Origin: Collinsella stercoris DSM 13279
Lineage (GTDB): Bacteria > Actinomycetota > Coriobacteriia > Coriobacteriales > Coriobacteriaceae
Assembly (NCBI RefSeq): GCF_020735465.1
Contig: NZ_CP085935.1
Span: forward strand, 1,116,001 to 1,180,000
DNA length: 64,000 nucleotides
Direction: 5' to 3'
Below are positions 17,497 through 25,625 of the stretch, in pieces (positions within the stretch are counted from its first letter, which is position 1; every line of letters begins with the position of its first letter). The position numbers and the translations under genes were made by a program. The notes beneath the pieces are model-generated. The model saw only the letters and a program-made list of their open reading frames with translations. It was not told where the DNA came from and did no database searches.

Positions 17497-17592
17497 GAGC
17501 AACGTGCAAGCCGAGTAGCGTACGGACCGAACAGCGCGCAAGCCGAGTGGCGCACATGTCGAGCGGCGTGCAAGTCGAACGGCGCGCAAGCC
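17497..17592. repeat. 16-bp tandem array upstream of the AbiEi/DUF559-like gene
   Basis: Six contiguous 16-bp units of consensus GAGCRGCGYGCAAGYC. They end about 140 bp before the start codon of the accessory gene. The rest of the spacer 17312-17729 holds nothing that I recognise. Confidence 0.8.
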
Positions 17593-17729
17593 GTGTTGTT
17601 ATTGTGGGTTGTGAAGCATCTCCATCCAACTAGCAGCAATGTCAGGCTTTTGTCAGAGAAACAGCGATGTCTGCCTGGCACGTCATCGCTATGGTCGCCT
17701 CAACCATTTGCTGTAGACAAGGGGCAACC

Positions 17730-18719
17730 ATGGAGACCAAGAGCGCCACCGATTTAAAACTCGAGCTCGCAACGCGGCACGCATGTCTCTTGCTCCCCGC
17801 AGACACACCGGAAAAACGGCGCCTGGACCGTCGCGTCACCAAAGGGACGGTATGCATGCCTTATCCCGGCGCATACGCCCTTGCCGAGCCGTACAACAAG
17901 CTCAACCCGCGCGCCAAAGCCCGCATGACGCTCAAGGCCATACACGCCCTTCACCCAAACTGGACGTTCTGCTCATTTTCCGCCGCCGTGGCGCATGGAC
18001 TCCAGGTTCCCCGGGCGCTACTCGCCCCCGTTCATATTGCGATCTCGCCAACGGAGAGCCGCCGCAAAAATCCAGGGCACATTGCATGCCACACCGATCA
18101 CGGCGGATCTCGCGTCATCACCGATGGAATGCCCTGCACCTGCCTTTTGCAGACGCTGCTCGATTGCCTATGCGCAACCGGGTTTCGCTATGGTCTGGCA
18201 ATCGTCGATTCGGCGCTGCACTACCATTTGACGACGCATGAAAAGCTGGCCCGCCACTTCGCCGATCATGGAAAAGGCAGGCGCGGCATCCGACAGGCGC
18301 GGCAAACACTGGCCTACGCAGACGGTAGGAGCGAAAACGGCGGGGAGTCCATTGTCCGTGCGGCAATCATCGAACTCGGGTTCCAAACACCCGAACTTCA
18401 AATAGAAATCGAGGACCCCATGAATCCGGGAGCACCGAAGCGCTCAGACATGGGATGGAGACTTCCAAATGGCAGGTACATACTCGTCGAACTCGATGGG
18501 CTTTCAAAGTATCTATCCACAAACGCGAGAACGCATGAAGAGCCCTCTGTTTATCAAGCTGTTCGGACCATGAGGGCCGAAAGGCTACGAGAGTCCCACC
18601 TCAACCTAACAGGAGCGACCATTCTGCGGCTTTCTTTTGCGCAGGCTCTCGATGCCGACTACCTCTTTCGGCTACTCTCCACAGCAGGGGTCCCACTCAA
18701 TAAGGAAACTTCTAGCTAG
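17730..18719 (+). CDS. AbiEi-like protein with DUF559-like nuclease-fold C-terminus
   Basis: A 329-aa protein. The N-terminal half (METKSATDLKLELATRHACL, then RVTKGTVCMPYPGAYAL, FCSFSAAVAHGLQVP) resembles the winged-helix and AbiEi-like domains of type IV antitoxins. The C-terminal half, with GGESIVRAAIIELGFQTPEL, SDMGWRLPNGRYILVELDG and RAERLRESHLNLTGATILRL, matches the Vsr/DUF559-type PD-(D/E)xK fold common in actinobacteria. No toxin gene is adjacent. The ATG at 17730 follows AAGGGG; an upstream in-frame ATG at 17667 adds a cysteine-containing hydrophobic stretch and is less likely. The coding DNA is visibly lower in GC than the neighbours, consistent with transfer. Confidence 0.65.
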   Translation: METKSATDLKLELATRHACLLLPADTPEKRRLDRRVTKGTVCMPYPGAYALAEPYNKLNPRAKARMTLKAIHALHPNWTFCSFSAAVAHGLQVPRALLAPVHIAISPTESRRKNPGHIACHTDHGGSRVITDGMPCTCLLQTLLDCLCATGFRYGLAIVDSALHYHLTTHEKLARHFADHGKGRRGIRQARQTLAYADGRSENGGESIVRAAIIELGFQTPELQIEIEDPMNPGAPKRSDMGWRLPNGRYILVELDGLSKYLSTNARTHEEPSVYQAVRTMRAERLRESHLNLTGATILRLSFAQALDADYLFRLLSTAGVPLNKETSS

Positions 18720-18865
18720 TGAGCCACACAAATAAAGAGCCCTCTAGCCAGTAACCCCTGCTCAATAAAGAACCCTCCAGATAGTTAAAGAAGCGTCTGC
18801 CTTGTTAAAAAAGCTTCCGCCTGGTTAAAGAAACCACCGTCTGAAACCCCTATCTGGTTAGAGAG
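18697..18865. repeat. Degenerate AATAAAGAA-type repeats running from the gene's 3' end
   Basis: Units like AATAARGAANCYTCTAGCYAG begin inside the last codons of the AbiEi/DUF559-like gene and continue about 145 bp beyond it. In the later part the period is 20 bp (TTAAAGAAGCGTCTGCCTTG, TTAAAAAAGCTTCCGCCTGG). Confidence 0.65.
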
Positions 18866-18942
18866 GCGAATAGGAACGAGCAAATCCGCCGAATACAACA
18901 CCCCCGCTAACATCCCTGCTAAATCGGGTGAAGAAAGCAGGG

Positions 18943-19260
18943 ACTCGGTGCATGTGCAGGAACTCAGCGCACTTATCGAAGCTCGGTGTATGTGCAGAAA
19001 CTCAGCGCACTGACCGAAGCCCAGTGTTTGTGTCGAAACTCGATGCACTTCCAGAAACTCGATGCATTTGCAGATATTCGGTGCACTTGTAGAAACTTCG
19101 ATGCACCTGGCAACCATTCCACACTTCAAAAATGGTCTAAAAGTGCACCGAGAATCGCTGAGTGCACCGAAGATCTCTAGTTGCGCCGCTAATCTCTGGG
19201 TTCACCGAAAAAATCTGGACGTAAATAAAAATTCTGGACGCACCGAAAACCCCTATCACA
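18943..19260. repeat. Opposed 19-bp-period repeat array, copy 2
   Basis: Same architecture as the array at 16961. Left arm (18943 to about 19108): units such as CTCGGTGCATGTGCAGGAA and CTCAGCGCACTTATCGAAG. Centre: CAACCATTCCACACTTC... to ...AATGGTCT. Right arm (about 19141-19260): units such as AGTGCACCGAAGATCTCTA in the opposite sense. Short frames across it are not conserved in phase with the 19-bp period, so it is unlikely to be coding. Confidence 0.8.
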
Positions 19261-19310
19261 TCGAAGGTGCCCCGGCGCGCCTACGTTTCCCGGTATTCCG
19301 GAAAACCATG

Positions 19311-19603
19311 AGTGCACGGGTTCAGCATCGCCCGTGGAGCCGTGAGCTCAACGTCAGCCGTGGGCGGGTCGACGTCGATCGTGGTGCCGCAGGTTCAACG
19401 TCAGCCGTGGGCTCAACGTCAGCCTCGACGCCGCAGTTTCAGCGTCGGCCGTGGGCGGGTCGACGTCGACCGTAGAGCCGCAGGTTCAACGCCAGCCGTA
19501 GGCGGGTCGACGTCGATCATAGAGCCGCGGGGTCAACGTTAACCGCGAAGCCGCGGATTCAGCATCGACCGCGGGACCGCGGGTTCGACGCCGGCCGCGG
19601 GAC
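19311..19603. repeat. Compound 22+25-bp (about 47-bp) tandem array
   Basis: Alternating units near TTCAACGTCAGCCGTGGGCG and TCGACGTCGATCGTAGAGCC repeat about six times, becoming more degenerate towards the rubredoxin terminator. Non-coding as far as I can see. Confidence 0.7.
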
Positions 19604-19604
19604 A

Positions 19605-19636
19605 TAAAAGAAGAGGCGCCTCCGAAGAAGCACCTC
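19605..19636 (-). terminator. Terminator of the rubredoxin gene
   Basis: Minus-strand stem GAGGTGCTTC / GAGGCGCCTC around a TTCG tetraloop, followed by TTCTTTTAT. Confidence 0.88.
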
Positions 19637-19678
19637 TCTCTCAAACAACTTGATGCGCAGTCGAGCGCTATGCGCGCG

Positions 19679-19816
19679 CTACTCCTCGACGAGCTCGAAC
19701 TGGTCCGGGCCAACGCCGCACAGCGGGCAGACGTAATCCTCGGGCAGCTCGGGGGTGTCAACCTCGACCTCGTAGCCGCACACAAGGCAAACGAACTTGT
19801 AGGTCTTGTCAGCCAT
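19679..19816 (-). CDS. Rubredoxin-like protein
   Basis: A 45-aa iron-binding electron carrier. Two metal-binding knuckles are visible, CLVCGYEV and [13 protein letters not shown], spaced as in rubredoxins, but the loop between them is shorter than in the usual 52-aa protein. The start [14 protein letters not shown] at 19816 is preceded by AAAGGAG. It lies downstream of a flavin reductase-like gene on the same strand, a pairing seen in oxygen-protection systems of anaerobes. Confidence 0.9.
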   Translation of the reverse strand: MADKTYKFVCLVCGYEVEVDTPELPEDYVCPLCGVGPDQFELVEE

Positions 19817-19967
19817 GATGGCTCCTTTCACAGGCGAATGAACGTAGGGTGAGTATACCCGACTTACGTTCCAGACAAACAGGAACGGGCTCAGAATCAC
19901 CCCGTCTCTGAATTATATGTTACCGGAATACATTCCTATTAGCAAGCGGCCCGACGCAAAAGAACGC

Positions 19968-20477
19968 TTACGCTTGGTACGAGCTCGCCTTGGGCGGCGT
20001 CTTGCCCTTGAGCGTGCTGTGATAGTAGGCATACGTGAGCGGGGGCTCGTCCGAAAGGCGCTCGGCCTGCACGACCTCGCCCACGAACAGGTAATGCGTG
20101 CCCACGTCGACCGTATCGATGAGCCTACAGGCGTACATCGCGCACGCGTGCTCCGGGCAATACGGGGAGCCCGTCTCCGACACGGCCGCCTGGTACTTCT
20201 CGAACTTGTCGTAGGTGTCGCTGGTGCGGAATCCAAAATTGCCGATATAGGGCATGTCCGCCGTCTGATCGAGCGCGGTCACCGCAAAGGTGCCCGCCTC
20301 CTTGATGACGCGTGCAGTCACGTTGTCCTTGTGGACCGCGACGCTCATGCGAATGGGCTCCGCCGTGACCTGAACCGCCGTGTTGACCACGCAGCCCGCC
20401 TTGAGGCCATCGGCTTCGGACGAAACGACGTACAGGCCGTAACTCATCGAGAACATCGCCGTGGAATCGATCGCCAT
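19968..20477 (-). CDS. Flavin reductase-like (flavoredoxin) protein
   Basis: The 169-aa product begins MAIDSTAMFSMSYGLYVVSS and has the FMN-binding split-barrel pattern, with SEADGLKAGCVVNTAVQVTA and EPIRMSVAVHKDNVTARVIK. These proteins pass electrons through FMN, often to a rubredoxin, as in the fused high-molecular-weight rubredoxin of acetogens. Here the two domains are separate neighbouring genes 151 bp apart. The electron donor and final acceptor are not evident. Confidence 0.88.
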   Translation of the reverse strand: MAIDSTAMFSMSYGLYVVSSEADGLKAGCVVNTAVQVTAEPIRMSVAVHKDNVTARVIKEAGTFAVTALDQTADMPYIGNFGFRTSDTYDKFEKYQAAVSETGSPYCPEHACAMYACRLIDTVDVGTHYLFVGEVVQAERLSDEPPLTYAYYHSTLKGKTPPKASSYQA

Positions 20478-20657
20478 ACATACTCCCCTTTCTCAGAGCG
20501 CCCACGCCCCAACACGAGGCTGGTGGGCGACCCATCTTTCAAGTCCGATGAGAATCCGCTCCCACCGGACTCGTCGTAACTCAGTCGGCGCCAAGGCGCC
20601 TCGCCCAGGGAACATTGTGCCCCTTGGCGGCCGTACTGCACCCCTGGCAACTACGGC

Positions 20658-21143
20658 CTAGCGGCTGCGTTGCTTGAGCGCTCGGTCGATCTCGCGCTGC
20701 ATATCGCGCTTTGCCATATCCTCGCGCTTGTCGTAAAGTTTCTTGCCGCGGCCGAGGCCGAGCAGGAGCTTGACGCGCCCGTCTTCGTTGAAATACAGCT
20801 CAAGCGGGACGAGCGCCACGCCGCGCGTGCGGAGCTTGCCGTCGAGATAGTCGATCTGCTTGCGGTGCAGCAGGAGCTTGCGGCGACGGTCGGGGTCGCG
20901 GTTGAAAATCGAGCCGTTGGAATACGGATGGATATGCACGTTGTACAGCCAGCACTCTCCGTTGCGGATGAGGGCGAAGGAGTCCGTGATCTGGCAGGCG
21001 CGCTCGCGAAGGCTGCGCACCTCGGTTCCGGCGAGCTCGAGACCGCATTCGAACGTCTCGTCGATGAAGTACTCGTGATGCGCTGAGCGGTTCTTGGCGA
21101 TGAGCTTTTTCTCCTTGCGGGGCTTGGGCGCAAAACCGGCCAT
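20658..21143 (-). CDS. smpB: SsrA-binding protein
   Basis: Binds tmRNA and takes it to stalled ribosomes in trans-translation. The 161-aa product starts MAGFAPKPRKEKKLIAKNRS and has the SmpB OB-fold sequence HHEYFIDETFECGLELAGTE, VHIHPYSNGSIFN, and the basic C-terminal tail KKLYDKREDMAKRDMQREID. Length is normal. It starts 2 bp after the stop of the TPR gene, so the two are co-translated. The tmRNA gene is not in the window. Confidence 0.96.
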   Translation of the reverse strand: MAGFAPKPRKEKKLIAKNRSAHHEYFIDETFECGLELAGTEVRSLRERACQITDSFALIRNGECWLYNVHIHPYSNGSIFNRDPDRRRKLLLHRKQIDYLDGKLRTRGVALVPLELYFNEDGRVKLLLGLGRGKKLYDKREDMAKRDMQREIDRALKQRSR

Positions 21144-21145
21144 GG

Positions 21146-22069
21146 CTACTCCTCCCCCGTCTCGGATGCGGCGATAGGGTCGCCAGTGCCATCGGAACCG
21201 TCGCCCGCGCCGCGAGCCGCCCCCGCAGCCTGCGCGAGCTCGGCATCGGACTCGCGAATCAGGCGAATGAGCGCCTCGCACGCCGGGGCGCCGATCAAGT
21301 CGCGGGCGAGCAGCGTGAGCCGCGTCGCCTCGTTGCGGTCGCCCTCGGCGGCGGCGTCTGTGGCGCACATGAGCAGGCACACGGCGATCTCGGCATTGGC
21401 GCCCGTCGCCAGGCCCTCGGCCTCGACCGCACCGTTCACCTCGGCATCTGAGCGGTCGGCGAGCTCAGGATGCTCACCGTCGATCTGTGCGGCGAGCGCG
21501 GTGGCCGCAGGATCGTCCGCGCAGGCGCGAATGGCGGCACGACGGCAGCCCTCGGCGACAAGCGGCTTTTCTGCGGCAAGGAAGAACTGGCCGAGGTTCG
21601 CAAACGCGCGGGCGAGCGCCTGGGGCGTTGCGGCCCGCTCGAGCACCGAGGCGGAAAGCGCCGCCCACTCCTGCGTGTTGCCGAGCGCGCGGAACACCTC
21701 GGCGAGGTTCAGGCGATGCGCGCAGTTCATGGGGTTCCAGCGAACCGCCTGCTTGAGCGCATCGCGCGCGCTCTCGTACTCGCCCTTTTGGATGTACACG
21801 TATGCGAGGGCAGCGTACAGCCGGTCGAACGGCGTCTCGAGCTGCGTGAGCTCACGCGGGTCGCGCTCGACCCGCCGGTATGCCAAGCGCTCGAACGGGC
21901 TGGCGAAGCTGAACCACTGGCGGGCATCGGTGGCGATACAGGCGGTGTCGGCGTACTCCCCCGCCTCGGCGGCGAGCTCTTCAAGAAGCACGCGAGCGGT
22001 CTCGAGCTCGCCCTCGGCAAGCAGGTCCTCCGCGTAATCGATGTCGTGGGCCGCGATGGGCATATCCAT
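21146..22069 (-). CDS. Tetratricopeptide repeat protein
   Basis: A 307-aa soluble protein made of helical hairpins. At least three TPR-like units are visible: AEDLLAEGELETARVLLEEL, LYAALAYVYIQKGEYESARD (followed by ALKQAVRWNPMN), and NLAEVFRALGNTQEWAALSA. The C-terminus is a low-complexity Ala/Gly/Asp tail. AGGAGG precedes the ATG at 22069. It lies between rnr and smpB, both RNA-quality-control genes, on the same strand. TPRs mediate protein contacts; the partner is unknown. Confidence 0.8.
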   Translation of the reverse strand: MDMPIAAHDIDYAEDLLAEGELETARVLLEELAAEAGEYADTACIATDARQWFSFASPFERLAYRRVERDPRELTQLETPFDRLYAALAYVYIQKGEYESARDALKQAVRWNPMNCAHRLNLAEVFRALGNTQEWAALSASVLERAATPQALARAFANLGQFFLAAEKPLVAEGCRRAAIRACADDPAATALAAQIDGEHPELADRSDAEVNGAVEAEGLATGANAEIAVCLLMCATDAAAEGDRNEATRLTLLARDLIGAPACEALIRLIRESDAELAQAAGAARGAGDGSDGTGDPIAASETGEE

Positions 22070-22144
22070 GGTGTCCTCCTAAATAGAGTCGAAACTCCAG
22101 TGTAGCGCAGAAGCGCTGCCGGCAAGAACGACGTACAGGGCGGG

Positions 22145-24400
22145 CTATCGAACCGCGCCTTCGACGTGGATGAGCTTGAAGTCGAGATGCCCGCGCAACA
22201 CGTTGACGCCGACGACCTCAACCACCACGCGCTGGCCGAGCTCGATCACCGTGCCGGTCGACTCGCCCACCAGCCGAAGGCGGATATCGTCGTAGTCCCA
22301 CCACTCGTTGCCGAGCGAAGCCATGCGCACCAAGCCCTCGGCCCCCGTTCCATCCAAACGCACGAACGCGCCCATGTCCGAGATCCACGAGATCGACCCG
22401 GTGTAGCGCTCGCCCATGCGCCCCGCGAAATACTGCGCGACCTTGACCTTTTGGGAGGCGCTCGCCGCGGCGTCGGCATCGCGCTCAAGGGCACTCGCCT
22501 GACGGCACAGCTGCGGACAGATCTGCACAAGAGACTGAGCGCCCGTGCCTATCAGCTGCGGCGCGCGCTGAGCGGCCTGGCGCTTGCCGAGATCGCGCTT
22601 TGCGAGCGCCACCTTGAGCACGCGATGGACGATGAGGTCGGGATACCGGCGGATGGGGCTTGTGAAGTGACAGTAGGCGCGGGCGCCCAGCGCGTAATGC
22701 CCGCCGTTCTCGGAACGGTAGACCGCCCGCTGCTGCGCGCGCAGCAACAGCGCGTTCACCAAGGGCGCATAGGGCGTGCCATGGGCGTCGGCGACGGCGG
22801 CCGCCATGGCGCGCGGCTCCCCCGCCATGATGCCGACCGCCAAGCCTCCATCGATCGCGCCGAGCTCCGCGAGCGTCTTTGCCGCCGCGGCGAGCGTGTC
22901 GGGAGAGGGCTCCTCATGCACGCGATACGCTGCCGTAAGATCGCGGTCGGAAATGAACTCCGCCACGCATTCGTTGGCGAGCAGCATGGCCTCCTCGACC
23001 AAACTGGTGGCGGCACTGCGCTCGCGCGTGACGATGTCGACAGGCAGGCCGGCGTCATCCAAAAGCACGTGGACCTCGGGCGTCTCGAAGTCGATCGACC
23101 CGCGCTTGCGGCGGATCTCCCTGCGAGCGCTCGCCAGCGCATCTGCGTTCTTAAGGAACTGAACGAGGTCGACGCCGCATTGACGGGCAGTGTGGGCGGC
23201 TTCGGCAGCGCGCCGCAGGGTCGCCTCATCCGCGTGCCGATTCTCTTCCGGCGCACCAACCGCGCCACCCGTGTCGCTGACATGCCGCGCGGCGCCCTCA
23301 TCCGCGCCCTGTGCCGTGCGAGCGTCCTCGCGCATCACATCGACAGCAGTGTCTGAGCTGTCTGAACGCCCGGCCGTCCCTTTCTCTGCACCCTGGGGCT
23401 CGCAAGCCCCCGCAAGCAACGCATCGGCGGCACCGTAATCCATGCGCACACGTGAGCGAATCACGCTCGGGTACGCCTCGTACGCGCGCACGCGCCCCTG
23501 CGCGTCAAGCTCGATGTCGACCGTGACCGCCAGTCGGTCCTCTTGAGGGCGCAGTGAGCACAGATCGTTGCAGAGCCGCTCGGGCAACATGGGCAACACG
23601 CGATCGGCCAGGTAGACCGAGGTCGAACGGCGACGCGCCTCAAGGTCGACGGCACTCTCCCAAGCCACATAATGCGAAACGTCGGCAATGTGCACACCGA
23701 GCATCCAGCCGCCGCGCACCGTGCGCGCGACCGAAATGGCGTCGTCGAAGTCGCGCGCGTCAACCGGATCGATGGTCAGCAAAAAGCGATCGCGGATATC
23801 GCGACGCAAGGGGTCCTTGAGCGCCTCATCGACATCGACGCACAGCGTCTCAGCCTCGTCAATCGCCGCCTGCGGATACCCGTCCGCCAAACCGTAACGG
23901 GCCATGATGCACTCGATACCCAGGCTCGGCTCATTCGCGTCGCCGATGCGGCGCTCCAGCGTGACCACGCCCGACTCCGTGCGAGACGGGTACTCGACGA
24001 TGCGCGCGGACACGATGTCGCCGGGCTCCACGCCAAGGCGCGCTGGGGAATCGTCGCTGGGCAGTACGAAGAAATCCTGCTTGATGCGCGCATCGAGCGG
24101 GCAGACCGCACCCAAGGGTCCCGCAGGTGCGAACACGCCCACGATGGCGGCGACCGCGCGATCGATGACATGCTCGACCACGGCACGGCGCTGGCCTCCG
24201 CGACCCCGATGCAGGCTCACATACACGCGGTCCCCCGGCATAGCCTCGCGCATCGAGCGCGCTCCCAGCCGGTAGACGCCCTCAGCGGTCTCGACCTCGG
24301 CGCGCGCATCGTACACCCGCACCGTTCCCGTCAACCCCGGCAATCGACGAGACCGCGCAGGCCCACGCCGTCCGCTCTTCGAACCCCTACCTCTACCCAT
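22145..24400 (-). CDS. rnr: Ribonuclease R (RNB family 3'-5' exoribonuclease)
   Basis: A processive exoribonuclease, 751 aa. N-terminal cold-shock-like domains are followed by the RNB catalytic domain with metal-binding aspartates in IDPVDARDFDDAI (residues 210-222), HIADVSHYV, and GARAYCHFTSPIRRYPDLIV. A C-terminal S1 domain covers RYTGSISWISDMGAFVRLDG onward. Residues about 332-392 are a hydrophilic, repetitive insert within the RNB domain that other RNase R proteins lack. AAAGGA precedes the ATG. The neighbours smpB and the TPR gene fit the known RNase R/tmRNA partnership. Confidence 0.94.
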   Translation of the reverse strand: MGRGRGSKSGRRGPARSRRLPGLTGTVRVYDARAEVETAEGVYRLGARSMREAMPGDRVYVSLHRGRGGQRRAVVEHVIDRAVAAIVGVFAPAGPLGAVCPLDARIKQDFFVLPSDDSPARLGVEPGDIVSARIVEYPSRTESGVVTLERRIGDANEPSLGIECIMARYGLADGYPQAAIDEAETLCVDVDEALKDPLRRDIRDRFLLTIDPVDARDFDDAISVARTVRGGWMLGVHIADVSHYVAWESAVDLEARRRSTSVYLADRVLPMLPERLCNDLCSLRPQEDRLAVTVDIELDAQGRVRAYEAYPSVIRSRVRMDYGAADALLAGACEPQGAEKGTAGRSDSSDTAVDVMREDARTAQGADEGAARHVSDTGGAVGAPEENRHADEATLRRAAEAAHTARQCGVDLVQFLKNADALASARREIRRKRGSIDFETPEVHVLLDDAGLPVDIVTRERSAATSLVEEAMLLANECVAEFISDRDLTAAYRVHEEPSPDTLAAAAKTLAELGAIDGGLAVGIMAGEPRAMAAAVADAHGTPYAPLVNALLLRAQQRAVYRSENGGHYALGARAYCHFTSPIRRYPDLIVHRVLKVALAKRDLGKRQAAQRAPQLIGTGAQSLVQICPQLCRQASALERDADAAASASQKVKVAQYFAGRMGERYTGSISWISDMGAFVRLDGTGAEGLVRMASLGNEWWDYDDIRLRLVGESTGTVIELGQRVVVEVVGVNVLRGHLDFKLIHVEGAVR

Positions 24401-24557
24401 GCAATCCTTTCGTACTCATGCTGATGCGCCCCCTTTAGACGCGATTTCGTCTGTTATACCCGCTTTGCCCCACACACCGTTCACAGGGCTCTCTCCACGA
24501 ACAGCAGCGCAATCGGCGTTTGCACATTCTCCCTACGTGCGCAGCATCGCAAGAGCA

Positions 24558-24653
24558 GGAAACCCCTGGGTGTTTCCTCAGCAAACATTCCGCAGGAGGT
24601 CGAGCGAAACTCGCCTTCCGAGGACGTTTGCGTGGAAACACCCAGGGGCTTCC
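24558..24653. repeat. 96-bp nested palindrome downstream of ftsX
   Basis: Arms GGAAACCCCTGGGTGTTTCC (24558-24577) and its complement (24634-24653, one mismatch), continued inward by GCAAAC/GTTTGC and a smaller hairpin around GGTCGAGCGAAACTCGCC. It could terminate ftsX transcription but lacks a clear T-run. Its core (ATTCCGCA...GAGGACG) faintly resembles the nested palindromes of the ribosomal region. Confidence 0.75.
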
Positions 24654-24677
24654 GATGGGATCGACCGATACTCGCGC

Positions 24678-25625
24678 CTACACCTTGAGGTAGCGCCTCA
24701 TCGCGATGGCAGAGCCGAACAGGCCGATAATCACGCCCAGCAGCACCAGGGCGCCATAGGTCGCATAGTAGACCTCCATGGGCACCGCAAAGCTCATGTA
24801 GCTGATGCTGGACGCCACCTTGGGAACCACCAGATTGCGGAACAGCTCGAGCACGCCAATGGACAGAAGCGCGCCGATCATGGCCTGCAGCACGCCCTCC
24901 GTGATGAAGGGCCCGCGAATAAAGCCGTTGGACGCACCGACGAGGCGCATGATGGCGATCTCGCGGCGGCGGGCGGTGATGGAAAGGCGAATCGTGTTGT
25001 TGATGAAGATGAACGCCACGAACGTCAGCAGGGCAACCAGCACGACAGCCGCGATGCGGATGTAATTGGTGAGCTGGAACAGGCGGCTGACTTCCTCCTG
25101 GCCGTACCGCACGTTCTCGGCGACGTCCGCGTCCTTGTCATCGACCTCGGGGTTAGCGTCGTCGACGATGTCGCGGAAGTCGGAGTCGGCCTTGATCTGG
25201 TCGGCCATGGCCTCGACCTGGGACGGGTCCTCCATCTCGATGCGGAACGAGCGAGGCAGCGGGTTCTGGCCGTCGAGCGCGGAAAGCGTCGCGTCGGCGT
25301 TGCTCGAGATGGAGCTGCTGTACTCCTCGAGCGCCTCCTCCTTGCTCACGAACTCGACGTTCTTGACGTTGTCCATGTCCTCGAGCTTCTCGCGATAGCC
25401 GTCGACATCCTCGTCAGAAGCCTCATCGGAGATATACGCCTGGATGGTCACCTGGTCCTCGACGGTGCCGATGGCGGAGTTGATCAGCACCGATCCGATG
25501 ATGAACAAACCGATGATGAACAGCGACAGGAAGATGGTGATGACGGCGCCGAAGGACGTCGTCCAGTTGCGGAAAAAGTGGCGGAAGGCCTCTTTGATGG
25601 AATATCCGAAATTAGAAGGCGCCAT
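24678..25625 (-). CDS. ftsX: Cell division protein FtsX
   Basis: The 315-aa membrane partner of FtsE, which relays ATP-driven signals to peptidoglycan hydrolases at the division site. The N-terminus MAPSNFGYSIKEAFRHFFRN precedes the first membrane segment (FLSLFIIGLFIIGSVLI). A large extracellular loop (about residues 55-180) follows, then three membrane helices, with ARRREIAIMRLVGASNGFIR just after the second of the four. The start overlaps the ftsE end by 14 bases. Length is normal. Confidence 0.95.
   Translation of the reverse strand: MAPSNFGYSIKEAFRHFFRNWTTSFGAVITIFLSLFIIGLFIIGSVLINSAIGTVEDQVTIQAYISDEASDEDVDGYREKLEDMDNVKNVEFVSKEEALEEYSSSISSNADATLSALDGQNPLPRSFRIEMEDPSQVEAMADQIKADSDFRDIVDDANPEVDDKDADVAENVRYGQEEVSRLFQLTNYIRIAAVVLVALLTFVAFIFINNTIRLSITARRREIAIMRLVGASNGFIRGPFITEGVLQAMIGALLSIGVLELFRNLVVPKVASSISYMSFAVPMEVYYATYGALVLLGVIIGLFGSAIAMRRYLKV

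Noticed and set aside
18785..19129. Minus-strand frame over the second 19-bp array
   Set aside because: The period of 19 is not a multiple of three, so the peptide has no repeat of its own. No SD and no homology; the array is non-coding.
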